From assembly GCA_025531455.1 (NCBI GenBank), contig JAMYHL010000016.1, positions 1 through 64,000 on the forward strand: a stretch of DNA of 64,000 bases, written 5' to 3'. How positions within the stretch are numbered: position 1 is the first letter of the stretch; every line of letters begins with the position of its first letter. A model generated the notes under the pieces. The model made no database searches, was not told the origin of the DNA, and worked only from the letters and a program-made list of their open reading frames with translations. The translations under genes were made by a program, and so were the position numbers. Positions 54,341 to 64,000 of this stretch are shown here, one piece after another. Origin of the DNA: Apiotrichum sp. Y4204. Lineage: Eukaryota > Basidiomycota > Tremellomycetes > Trichosporonales > Trichosporonaceae.

Positions 54341-55067
54341 TTACCGGACCAAGATTACGGCTCGATGCGGACGCGAAGAAGCGACCTCAGAGAGGCAATG
54401 GACAGGGCTGTGTGCAAACTCTGAACCATCAGCAGGGGTCGGGCTGGGTCGTTCCAAATGGAATCGTGCAAGGTACGTCGAGTGGGAGTATCGTAAGGCT
54501 ACCGCAAGTTCTGGAGCACCCAATGTAGGGCCCGGCGGACAACTGTTCCTGCAATCTCTCGATTGCCGTTTGAGGGGAGAACTCTATCCTCTGGATGTCC
54601 GAAATGTGAAACAACGTAGGCGCACACGGTCGGTCACCTGCAACTGAGCCACAAATTGCCGCAAGGATGCGACTTCGTCCTGTTGTGGAGCCCAATGGAA
54701 CCGGTGGGCAGTGCTGTGTGTTCCCCTCGTCAGCTTCAGCGAGCGTTACCCACGAATGACACTTCTTGTTGGGGCGGTATCGACGCAGCTGCATTGTTCC
54801 AACGTCGGCACTATCAGAACGGTGGATTTCCTCCGGGGAGGTGGTGACATCGGTGAGGTGGCATCCAGCAGAGGTTGCATTCACTCCCAGTTGCGCTGTT
54901 TAACACATGAGCCATTAGGACAAGGTTCTCACAATGTTAAGAACTGACCATCAACACATACTAACGGTCAAGGAAGTAGCAGTATGATACATGTGACTGT
55001 AGGCAGGTCTCAATACAGCATGTACTACTTGTAAAACTATGATAACGCAATCGAGCGGAGTCACACC

Positions 55068-56020
55068 CTACGATGTTGGGGTCTCCACCTTTGTTCCATC
55101 GCAGTACTGAACCCAGCCGTTGAGGTTCATGCGCTTCATGACGGTGCTGAAGCCGTTGCGGCCCTCCGCAGCGCCGGTCGTGCCGCAGATGGTACCCGAG
55201 TTCTTGCTGCTGATGTTCGGAATGCCGCTGGGGTACTCGATATGGAAGACGGGCTTGCCCTTGGCGATGAAGGGTGCAAACTCGGCGCACTCGTTGTACT
55301 CGACGCACTGCTCGTTGACGGAGAAGTGCACGACGTCAACGAGCTGCTTCACAATGGAGCCAGCGTTCTTCAGGCCAGTCGCCATGTTGTACTTGGCCGC
55401 CTCGTCGCGGAGAAACGTCATATACTCGACAGTCTCGGCGGCAGTGAGCCCAAGGCCGTTCTTGTTTGCCTGGAGGGTGAGCGACAGCTGATGAGATTAC
55501 GGTCTAAGGCACTCACGTAACCATCAACATTGTCGGGGTCGATCGCGTCACAGCCCTTCTCGGCCGCAAGCTTGATACGGTCGCGCATGATACTGCGCAC
55601 GTTCTCGTTGGAAATCTTGAGCCAGTGCTCGCCCTCCCACACGTTGCCGCCGGCGTCGTCGCGGCCGACCTCCCACCCGAGGTCCTCGGCCTTGAAGCGG
55701 TGGAAGTCGTCGCGCCAGTCCTCGGACGACCCGGCCGAAAAGTAGCAGATGACCTTTTTGCCCTTGGCCTGCAGCCCCGCGATGATTGCGGCGTCCGTGT
55801 CGAACATGTCCAGGTCCCACACCGGCACATCGGGAGTCATCTTCCCCGCGGGGAGCTTTTCGAGCTGCTTTGACAGGATGATCTGCCACGGCGTGTTGGC
55901 CTTTGGCTGCCACAGCGAGGGACGACCAATGGCCCGAGGGGCAAGCTGTGGGATCGGCTCGGCGACGGCGGTGCTGGCGGTGAGCAGGCCGAGGACGACG
56001 GTGGCGACGGAAAAGAGCAT
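55068..56020 (-). CDS. Secreted GH114 glycosidase (endo-alpha-1,4-polygalactosaminidase-like)
   Basis: Predicted extracellular TIM-barrel enzyme of the GH114 family, whose characterised members cut alpha-1,4-galactosaminogalactan. Exons on the minus strand: 56,020-55,517 and 55,469-55,068, giving 301 aa. A signal peptide covers about 1-20 (STAVA-EP). Family motifs: WQIILSKQL, VPVWDLDMFDTDAAIIAGLQAKGKKVICYFSAGSSEDWRDD, GCDAIDPDNVDGY (the conserved DPDNVD strand end), ALKNAGSIVKQL-type helix, DVVHFSVNEQCVEYNEC and KPVFHIEYPSG. The length is normal for a single-domain GH114. There is no cluster of galactosaminogalactan synthesis genes nearby, so the polymer may be foreign or encoded elsewhere. 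Confidence 0.92.
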
Positions 56021-57487
56021 GATGGGAGAGGGCGCGGCACTTGGGAAAGTTGAGGTAGGGGTCGAGGGGGGATATGACTGTGAGCAGGACAGAGAATCGA
56101 CTGAGAGTTAGAAGAACGAAAACGTTGACTTGGGGGTTGGGTTCTTGTGTCCTCTTTGCTGTCTTCTTTGTACTGCCACAGCTCCAACTTTGTTCTCTGA
56201 GGCAGTGAATGCACCCACCGAGGCGGCATCCAGTTGAAGCAATGATTTCATCACCGCCGGACACTTTAGTCAGGTGAAGATGGTATGGAATTCCAGGGGA
56301 ACGACGCCGAGCACACTCTCGGCACTCCGATGCACACCGCCAGAGTATTCATCGTCCAGTCCAGCCTTCAAGGAAATGAATCCTGGCGCGCCATGGGTGT
56401 TGTGTCGCTCGACAATGGCTGCCTCGCCATCGGCCATTTACCGCCAGGGGGCGGCAGGGGGTGTGTTACCGGTAGTCGCTGGACGCCACCGCCGCGATCT
56501 GATCTACATACATTTCGAGTTCAGGGGAATAGTGGGGTATTGCGCATTGCTTAGTGTCTCAAGTGACTGCCCCAGTGACCGAGGGCAAGAGGAACAAAGA
56601 GGGGAAGCGAACAGCGGCCAGACAGCTGTGTTTGTGGCCCGCCATGTGTGCCGAGCTGGATCTGTTCCATATGCAGAGCATGAAGCTTATTTGGATGTTA
56701 CCACGTTGTACCCTGCTCTTGGAACTGTGGGATATGTACGGCGCACGAAGAGGGCTGAGGCGATGTAGTGACAGGACATTGGATAGTTTAGGCTATGTCG
56801 GCGGGACAGGGGCGGCCTGGACTGTTCGATCCGTTTATGGTACGTGCAGCATGTGCGCTTTCATGCATTCTCACTTCCATTTTCGATGAGTCCAGTCGCT
56901 TGGGATGGCAGGGACGGATCGAGGATCATGCTTAGCATTAGCGTTAGAGCAGTGCCGATGCCGGCATCAGAGACGTCGTACTTCCACCCTCCCGACTCTA
57001 TGAAACGTAACCCAAACGCCAGCGTAGAGGGATAGATGTACAGCTTGCAGGTAAAGTGTACTGCTTCCAAGTGGCCAGTGGCCGAGCACATGGAACGCAA
57101 CGCTTCGAGCTCGCTTGATCGCTTGCAGCACAGGCACTAGGTACAGCATAAGCATACCGCTGTCTGCACAGTGGATCCGTGACTGATCGAGACTCTATTG
57201 CGTTTCAGCGCTCGCTCCTAGTCGCCGCGTCCCTTGTCCCTGCTCCATCGGGGCCACATTGTGTGGTATGGCTTGTTGGGAGAGATGCATGCAACAGTGC
57301 TGTAATGTACAAGAGTCAGCTATAGATCTCATATGTGTCTCATTGATTCTCTCAATCCTCCTCCCGCCTGGAGTTGATCAGCCAATTGTACAATGTTGAA
57401 GAGATGATATTGCCGGATGATGTGTTGCCTTGCAAAAAGATGGTTGAAGCCGCTGCGAGAAGGAAATCGTAGGGGCCAACTTTGGTT
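56021..57487. other. Intergenic, 1.5 kb
   Basis: Lies between two minus-strand genes and holds the GH114 promoter and leader. No additional gene is supported; the 164-codon ORF at 56,274-56,768 lacks motifs. Confidence 0.35.
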
Positions 57488-59735
57488 TCACGCCTTCCGC
57501 TGCGGTGGCACGTAGCGCGACTTTGCGAGCGCCGTTATCTGCGATGGAACCAGCATCGGCATTTCCGCGACTGCAACCGACGCGGATGTTGTACTCGTCG
57601 TTGAGATACTCGCGGCAGCCACGACCGTGACAGGGGCTACAGGTGTCGCGGCGATGGTGCTCGTGGGTTTTGCGGTGGTCTTTGCCTCGGACCGGGCCTG
57701 CGGCTTCGACCGTTTGGCCAGCTTGAGTTTCTGATGCGATTTGGGCGCATTCACACCGACACCCCATGCCTCGACAGCACCGCGGCCGAGGCCGGTAAGC
57801 GCGGCATTGACGACAGCCGCCACCTCGTCGTCCGCAGGGCGGACCCACGGGCCGCCTGGCTCCTTTCCGCCTAGCACCGCGTGCAGCGACGGCCCGTCAA
57901 CAAACTTCCACCCCATCCGGTACGTATCGACACCGCCTGGCGTGACGAGGAGCAGCGCCTTGGCGAGGTGGTCCATGTCATGGATCGCAACGCAGAACTG
58001 CGCGACGCGCTGCACCGTGCGATTCGTGAGTGGTGGCGAGGTCGGGGTGGTGATCGCGTCGTCGTCGTCCAAGTCATTCAGCGACCACGCGGCGAGCGTG
58101 CCTAACGCCGCGCGTGCGACGGCATACAGCTCGGCGTGGGACCAGCGTCCATGAGCCTGAGGGTACAAGACACATAGGCGCAGCGCAGCGGCAAGGGGAT
58201 GCACACGCGGTGGAAGCTTGCCGATCGCGGTGGCGGTCTGCGTCCCCAGAGGAGCAAGATAGAGGCGGATGCGCTCATGAAGCGGAAGTAGGCACGCGTC
58301 GGGACGCGGGGACGCAGGGATGGCGATGGTGGTCGGCTGTATGCTGAAGCCGGTATCCCGCCGATACTCGATCAGTTCTGAGCGTGGGGCGATAACAGAG
58401 AAGAAGAAGCCGTACGCGGCTGACCGCACCGCTCCGCCAAGGAGGGACGAGCGTGCTGGTGCAAACTCCGGGTCCTCGGGGAGAGACGATGGGTAGAGTC
58501 TGTCAGGCGCCATGTACGCATTCGTGAGGGCCTTGAGGCGTCCTGCGCGCTGAGCCTTGGCGTACGCCTCGACTGCGGGTGTTGATGCTGGACAGCTGCT
58601 CCTGTTGCCGTCGCTCCCGCAGAACGGAAACGCTTGACAGCAGTTGTCCCCCCTCGGCAGGGCGTACTGCAGCGTCGCCGCGATCACAGCGTTGACAACT
58701 CCGTCTCGAGGCTGCCGATACCGCCCACGCAGAGTGAACAGAACGTCACGAACGTACGCGATCGCCTCCTCCTCCGTCGTAAGCACTGGCACGTCCATAG
58801 ACTGCATGACCTTGGCGGTGTACTGGATGCGCCAGTACGGCGGCGGCGCCTCGAGCTGTTCGCGGGTGCGCACATTCTCCCAAAAAGATGTGAAAACTTG
58901 GGCGTAGTCGTTGCCCACGATCGACGAGAGCAGTGCGAGGCGGTTTCCCGGTATGCCGAGGTGCTTGCAGAATGCCGGGGTGGAATACACGAGGACATGG
59001 AGGGCATATCCCTTCCACGAAGCTGGGGGGAGGAGCGTGGTGCGGCGCTTGCGCTCCATGACCCACTGCACGCCCTCGAGGGGGATGTATCCGCGGACGT
59101 TCGGTGCGCCCGCTGCGAGGATGACAAAATCCGAGTCCTGCCCTAAAATGTACCCCGCTCGCTTATCCGCCAGCGCGACGACTGCAGCATCCGCCTCGCC
59201 GTTGGGCACAAAGTTCATTGACACCTTGAGCGAGCGCAGCGCTGCGACGCACACGTCAAAGCAGAAGACCGGGAGGATGCGCTTGCCCCCAAACGACGTG
59301 AGTGGCCCGTCGGCGGCGAGCGCGGCGTGAAACTTGCCTGCGTTGCGCAGGGTTTCTGCTGTGCGGCTCATCACTGTTGAGTGTTTTTCGGCGGGTGTTG
59401 CGCCTGCCGTCAGCTTGGCTCACGCCATGTTCCACGCACCATCAAAGACGAATACCGGTTCTAGGCCGACAGCGCGCCAGGCATTGACCATGCGCCGCAC
59501 GAGGCGGTAAAAGCGCATGTACTCGCCGCCCGACTCCCAGCGGAGATACGCATAGTAGAGCGCAAAGATGATTCTAGCAGGTGGTCAGCAGACGCGAGAC
59601 TCGCGCGAGACTCGAGACGAACCCCAGACCGTCGACAATGACTGGCACGCGCCGCCGCTTCCCGTCGAAGCGGTGCACGACGCTCAGGTCGGTGCGAAAG
59701 TCGGTGAGGTACGAGGAGAGGCCTCGGACACCCAT
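57488..59735 (-). CDS. Asteroid-type XPG/PIN nuclease domain protein
   Basis: Predicted member of the Asteroid family, relatives of XPG/FEN1 structure-specific nucleases. Exons on the minus strand: 59,735-59,623, 59,573-59,440 and 59,403-57,488, giving 720 aa. The N-terminal motif MGVRGLSSYL is the family start. VIVDGLGIIFALYYAYLRW and GLEPVFVFDGATPAEKHSTVMSR correspond to the PIN-domain strands and helical arch, and GEADAAVVALADKRAGYILGQDSDFVILAAG carries the internal acidic cluster (E-x-D...D-x-D). A long middle region is variable, and the C terminus (about 620-720) is Lys/Arg- then Thr/Ala-rich, possibly a nuclear-targeting tail. Not all metal-ligand acids of FEN1 are evident, so catalysis is uncertain. 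Role unknown in fungi. Confidence 0.85.
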
Positions 59736-60839
59736 GGATGAAGATGAGGGATGGAGATGGAATAAGAAGGAGAGGGAAAGGTCGAAGCAAGATTTGTTGT
59801 TCTTTCGGATTGATTGATATCGAGTGGCGAGTGGCAAAAAAACCAGAATTGTGGAGTTACTCTTATGATCATTTGCCATGCACACCCCACGCGAAAGCCA
59901 CACAGTCGCATCACACAGCAGTGAGCAAAGCTCCTCACTCGACTTTGGAAGACAAACTGATGGCATGCATGAATGAGATGTTTGGTTGCACCGTGTCCCG
60001 AGAGGCCACTGGGCAGAACCTGGGGTGCCCTAATGAGCCGCCTACAGACTCGATGGAGTGAATGGACGATCCCCAAGCGGCGTTTACAACGCAACGGTTG
60101 ACTTTATCGCCAGTTATGCTTAGCATGTTCAAACGCAGAGGCCAGGGGCCTCATGCCATGACACTCACGTCTTTCGCGCGCATGCTGCCTGCACCAGGGG
60201 CATGCCCTCCCCGCTCTCTGCACGTCGCGACAGCGTCGTACCCCGGCTCAACCTCTGAAGATCCCAGCTATTCCCCCATCCCAGTTTTTTGTCCATTCTT
60301 TAATCGCTCATAACAGGTTTATGGAATGAAGGTGGTGGTTCAGTCGGGAAGAGAATGAAAAGGGGTGTACATACTGTACAGTGCCCTGTCCCGTATGTAT
60401 AATATAGACGCCTCTCTCGAGGCTTTGAAGAGGCATTTCTTTTATCGCCACATGAAGCCAGCGCGACGCGAAAGATGACCATCTGTTTGCATTCTGAGAC
60501 ATTCTTGGGTGATAATCGCGCATACAACCCAGTTGCCAGTTGGATCATAACGCAAATACTTGGCATCCAGAGGATCCAATCGCAGTCGACGGCGGTGGAC
60601 ATGGCGGATCAAGGATGGTCTGTCGCACTTGTACATGTACTGTACAAGAATGGGGCAGTGAGCGAATTCCTGCCAGTCGCGTCGACTTGCTGTCGTTCTG
60701 GGATCGCGACGAGGACGTGAGGTATGTATCAGTATTCCGTATGCAACAGAGTGAAGCACATATATCTGTGTACTGTGGGGAGCCCAGTCTCGCACCCCCT
60801 CGACGTACACGACCAACAACCCATCCAAGCAAGCCCGCC
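59736..60839. other. Intergenic, 1.1 kb
   Basis: Divergent spacer between the Asteroid-like gene (-) and the small membrane-protein gene (+). Purine-rich DNA at 59,740-59,790 is the complement of a CT-rich leader. No gene is recognised. Confidence 0.35.
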
Positions 60840-61281
60840 ATGCCACCATTGACGACGTATATCGTGCACTCGCGACGGGATGGCGGTGGGTCGACCAAGA
60901 TCCAGCCGGGGGTGATTGTCATCGGCGTCGCGACCGGAGTTGGTCTGCTCCTCCTCGTCGGCGTTCTGTACTATTGCGTAAGTACAGGTGTGAGTACAGC
61001 AGTGGTGCGACACTACGGTACACCCGGGTGGCGCCGGATTTTCTTGCACCGCCATTTCTTACTCGCAGTGCACGTATCGCCGCAAGCAGGCCTCACGCGC
61101 CTCACGTCCGAGCCCGATGCGCGCCAGCAACACGTACACGACCGGCTTGGCTCACCTGCAGCCGGCACACACGTCGGACCGGCACAAACAGCACAGCACG
61201 TTTGGATTCCCGCGCGTTCACTGGGATATGCTGGACAAGAACACAGCGACAGGCAGGGGTGGCGGTATCCGGTCGTACTGA
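60840..61281 (+). CDS. Small single-pass membrane protein (tentative model)
   Basis: Proposed exons 60,840-60,977 and 61,069-61,281 give 116 aa. The N terminus is short (MPPLTTYIVHSRRDGGG), followed by one transmembrane helix (GVIVIGVATGVGLLLLVGVLYYC) and, after the 91-nt intron, a basic cytosolic stretch CTYRRKQASRASRPSPMR with a Ser/Thr/His-rich tail. The layout (membrane helix, Cys pair, basic stop-transfer) looks like fungal anchored regulators, but no family is recognised. Downstream frames up to 61,594 (for example one ending APPPEHPVLR) could be further exons, so the C terminus is uncertain. Confidence 0.4.
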
Positions 61282-61880
61282 GGGTCAGGTGGGCATGTTG
61301 CTCTTGGCGCTTGTGGAAATACCAGGTCGTCCATCTTCTCATATCTGCTCCACTCGAGCATTGGAGCAATGGAGGAGCTCGGTATCTGTATCAGCAGCTG
61401 TTGTTAGATGTACGGCATTCAGCCATTTGCCACCCGGTTGCCGAGCGAGCCGAGCCCCGGATCCGGGGATCAAGATAACAAACACCGATACCGCTCAAGA
61501 ACTCGAGCATCAACGTCAACGTCTTGCTCGAGGTACAACCCACACAGGTCTCGGAATGACAGCTCCTCCGCCGGAGCACCCGGTCCTGCGTTGATCAATA
61601 CCCGCGACGACTTATCACACGACCATGACATGCATGCTCACACACGTTTGCTCGTCATCTGACTCATCTCGACCTCGTCTCGAAGTCGCACTCCGTCCGG
61701 AACATACAATACTCTCAGACTTCACGCCTTATCGTGTTTCTGCGCCTCCCAGCTGCTGTGAGAGTGCCAGAGGCAGTGGAGAGTACGCCCAGTATTGAAC
61801 TACAGACTCACAGACCTACTTATACAGAACTCACCGAGGTCACGATTCACTCACACTCCTGAAAACTGCACGTATCCCAC
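61282..61880. other. Uncertain region, possible further exons
   Basis: Either the 3' region of the small membrane-protein gene or additional exons of it. Open frames at 61,408-61,662 and up to 61,594 are Arg/Ser/Thr-rich. Transcript data would decide. A CT-rich leader precedes the ORF at 61,881. Confidence 0.3.
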
Positions 61881-62729
61881 ATGCTCCCTTGTATATCGAT
61901 TCCCCGCCACCTCGACCCTCAAAGGCGCCGAGTTCCTCGTACCTGCAACCTGACCCTGGCCTCTGCCCTCCGCTCGACAGTGTCGTTAGCTACTAGCGTT
62001 CGTACTCCCGATCAACCGCGAAGCACCGATTCGAGCCGTCCAGTCATCGATGATACACCGATGGTGGTGATCACTGGACGCGACGATGAGGCAGGCTTCG
62101 AGAGTGGTCCCCAGCTGGACGAAGACGGCCCAGAATGGGAATCAGACTTTCTCCCGACGTACCATTCCACCTCGGCCGACCGGCTCCTCCTTGCTGCACC
62201 GCCACCAGTGTACAATGAGCCCTTGGACGCGGTCCGGTCTCCACCCCGCTCCCGATGGCGAATGCGCCGAAGGAAGCAAGTGCTGGCAAATGGACTCCCC
62301 CTCTATTTGTCTCAGACTCAGACAAGTCGAGATTCAACGACAAGCATCTCTATTCAGGTGGCGTTGCGCCCCGTCCAGCGGATCTGGTTCGCCTTTAAAT
62401 ACGCCTTTGCTCAAAGACCGTCAACGTCTGTTATCCATGACGACCACATATCTCTCGATGTCGAGGTCGATGACGGCCCACATCACAGCGACTATCCTCC
62501 CCACGACTCTCTTGTCCGGAACCAGCATACCGAATACGCTTACTCACTGCCTGAGCTCGATATGGGAATGGAATTTGCGAGGAGCGCAGAACTGGATACG
62601 GTCGTGTTGTTAAGTGCCAGAGATATTCGCGACTTCGCTCCCGTTCCAGACTTGACGTTACGTCCATGTGGCGATTTATCGTGCTGCTGTGTGCTGAGCT
62701 TTGACGATGACTTGACGATCGCGGACTAG
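61881..62729 (+). CDS. Hypothetical protein, 282 aa
   Basis: A single open frame starts at ATG 61,881 and ends at 62,729. No signal peptide or domain is recognised. The N terminus is Arg/Ser/Thr-rich (PRHLDPQRRRVPRT), a central acidic stretch contains a PPPVYNEPL motif typical of WW-domain or arrestin ligands, and a hydrophobic-aromatic patch reads RPVQRIWFAFKYAFAQ. The C terminus ends LSCCCVLSFDDDLTIAD, with a CCC cluster that could be acylated (inference). The bulky open frame over 849 bp and an Asp/Pro/Ser-rich composition favour a real gene, but support is moderate. Confidence 0.5.
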   Translation: MLPCISIPRHLDPQRRRVPRTCNLTLASALRSTVSLATSVRTPDQPRSTDSSRPVIDDTPMVVITGRDDEAGFESGPQLDEDGPEWESDFLPTYHSTSADRLLLAAPPPVYNEPLDAVRSPPRSRWRMRRRKQVLANGLPLYLSQTQTSRDSTTSISIQVALRPVQRIWFAFKYAFAQRPSTSVIHDDHISLDVEVDDGPHHSDYPPHDSLVRNQHTEYAYSLPELDMGMEFARSAELDTVVLLSARDIRDFAPVPDLTLRPCGDLSCCCVLSFDDDLTIAD

Positions 62730-63353
62730 GATCACACAACCATTTGTAGGCCTCCTATACTGGGAGGGTCAGTTGTATAAGCTGGTCCCGATGTTGTGGC
62801 AATGTTGTAGGAAGTACTGTCAATTTATGAGCTGGTCGCGGTATTGTAAGAAGCGGTTGTTGTGTCAATAGTAGTAAGAGAGAGTTGCTTAGTTAATTTG
62901 GAGCGAAATGCAAGTGAGTAGATAAGCTAAAAAGCGGGTAGACGCCTGCCACCGCACAAGACCATCCAACGCCGGCGCTGCGCAACACGGCGAGGGCGTT
63001 GGTATGGTTGTATTCCTGTATTGGTAACGACGGTGGCATTTGTTGGCTGGCGGCGCACCCTCGGTCTACTGAGCTGTTTACCGTATATGTATCAAGCTTT
63101 CTACAGTGGTACTTCTCAAACTGACTGTTATGAATCGTACTGATTGCGTGGGGTGGCGTGGAAAGGATTGTGGCCTATAATGTGATGACTCGTCTATCAC
63201 CGCTGTCGTTGTTTGCTCTCGCAAGCGATGTTCGCTGTGTTGCTACGTCACCTGTCGTGTCGTGAGTGCTCTGATAATGTATCATCTTCTGTCTTCTCCC
63301 TCGGATGACTGCCATAAGTTTCTCTTCCCTTCAGATCTCTGGTACCCACAATC
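62730..63353. other. Intergenic between convergent genes, 0.6 kb
   Basis: AT-richer than the genes, with a repeated GTTGT(A/C)GGAAG-type and TGTTGT pattern around 62,800-62,870. It holds the two 3' ends. No gene is recognised. Confidence 0.35.
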
Positions 63354-64000
63354 TTAATCTGGTCCAACACTCGCGTTGTTGGCGGTGCTCGAGATAGCAC
63401 CGTGAGGTGCTTGTCCCTCAACAGTCGCTGCACCAGTCGTGGCATTCTCGCCGGCACCAGGAGCCGCCAACACGTGTTCAGCCACACCGGGGACCGCAAA
63501 ATTGATAAAGGGGGAGGCTATGAGGCGCTGCATAGTCGCGATCGTACGCTCGATTCCCTCGCGAGCCGCCTTGCGAGTCGCGGGATCTCGCGCAGTGAGA
63601 AAGTGGTGCTGGTACACTTGCGTCAGAAAGGCTGCGCCCGCGAGCTGCCGGAGCTCTGCGACAATGCCGTCCAGGCAGGCGGCGAGGGTTGCGGGGTCGA
63701 AGTGTTCGTTGAGGGCTGCCAGCACGTCGACGGGGATCGGAGAGGCTGGGGTGCTCGCGATGGCGCTGACCGGAGTAAGTGAGCTAGTGGCTGAAACGTT
63801 GGAAGAAATGGCGCTTGCGTCTGGCGTCGCGGAGACCATGGAGTGAGCGGTGGTCTGAGGGGCATCCAGAGAACCTTGGATGGCGGCTGCGCCCACGTCC
63901 ACAGAGCTCGATCCTTGCGCTGCACTCGGGCCCATGTAGTCCGCCCCCGGAAGCGAGACAATCACCTGTGGCGAGCTGGAGTGGGGTTTTGCACCAAACG
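63354..64000 (-). CDS. Hypothetical protein, cut off by the window edge
   Basis: A minus-strand frame runs from the window edge to a stop at 63,354-63,356. The frame is open through position 63,998, so the N terminus lies outside. About 215 codons are visible. The first 85 or so are Ser/Ala/Thr-rich and disordered; a helical segment follows (PVDVLAALNEHFDPATLAACLDGIVAELRQLAGAAFLTQVYQHHFLTARDPATRKAAREGIERTI), then a Gly/Ala/Thr-rich end. No family is recognised. Low-complexity tails around one helical bundle would fit a regulatory or scaffold protein, without further evidence. Confidence 0.5.
   Translation of the reverse strand, partial: FGAKPHSSSPQVIVSLPGADYMGPSAAQGSSSVDVGAAAIQGSLDAPQTTAHSMVSATPDASAISSNVSATSSLTPVSAIASTPASPIPVDVLAALNEHFDPATLAACLDGIVAELRQLAGAAFLTQVYQHHFLTARDPATRKAAREGIERTIATMQRLIASPFINFAVPGVAEHVLAAPGAGENATTGAATVEGQAPHGAISSTANNASVGPD

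Larger units (their letters stand above)
53670..55067. other. Intergenic, 1.4 kb
   Basis: Holds the DUF1996 promoter and a small palindromic repeat at 54,318-54,340. The ORF at 54,429-54,884 has no supporting features. No gene is recognised. Confidence 0.35.

Overview
The window is nuclear DNA of a fungus, most likely a basidiomycetous yeast of the Tremellomycetes (Trichosporonales-like; inferred, not tested by search). The supporting evidence is compact GC-rich genes broken by many very short introns (32-60 nt, GTRNGT donor, CTRAY branch site a few bases before the acceptor), typical fungal secretion signals with Ser/Thr-rich linkers, and fungal families such as DUF1996, Dal5-like and monocarboxylate-type MFS carriers and F-box-like proteins. 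I rebuilt the spliced models by hand. Except for the tentative gene at 60,840, exon lengths sum to whole codons and the joined frames restore family motifs. No rRNA, convincing tRNA, CRISPR array or intact transposon was seen.

Layout. 1-1.2 kb: gene-poor DNA with a 162-bp-offset repeat and a small array of CACGTG-containing repeats. 1.2-9.5 kb: a doubtful ORF, an RWD-RBR ubiquitin ligase (+), a secreted heme-thiolate peroxidase (-) and an oleate hydratase (-). 11.2-12.9 kb: an unusual secreted nucleotidyltransferase-like protein with a long Lys/Arg-rich repeat tail. 15.4-21.9 kb (all +): a secreted SBP56/selenium-binding-like protein, a TauD/JLP1-type dioxygenase and a secreted alpha-N-acetylglucosaminidase. 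22.9-26.5 kb: a nitrilase-family amidase (-) divergent from an MFS transporter (+). 27.4-32.8 kb (+): an unknown multi-pass membrane protein, an F-box-like protein and a mucin-like single-pass surface protein.

33-40.5 kb is a metabolic block: an extended SDR reductase (+), a YtcJ-type amidohydrolase (-), a monocarboxylate-type MFS (+) and a beta-lactamase-fold serine hydrolase (+). 40.6-53.7 kb is entirely on the minus strand: an F-box-like gene, a DUF1996 secreted protein, a Dal5-like MFS, another monocarboxylate-type MFS and a second DUF1996 protein. 55-59.7 kb (-): a GH114 glycosidase and an Asteroid-type XPG/PIN nuclease. 60.8-64 kb: a small single-pass membrane protein, an unknown ORF and a gene cut off by the window edge.

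The overall theme is uptake, extracellular enzymes and catabolism: nine genes encode predicted secreted or anchored proteins and four are MFS carriers. A possible sulfur link joins the SBP56-like and TauD-like neighbours. A possible small-molecule catabolic group is SDR, amidohydrolase, carrier and hydrolase. The least conventional protein is the secreted nucleotidyltransferase with a cationic repeat tail. A window-wide regularity is that the 3' splice site is the first AG whose G lies at least 6 nt beyond the branch-point A.
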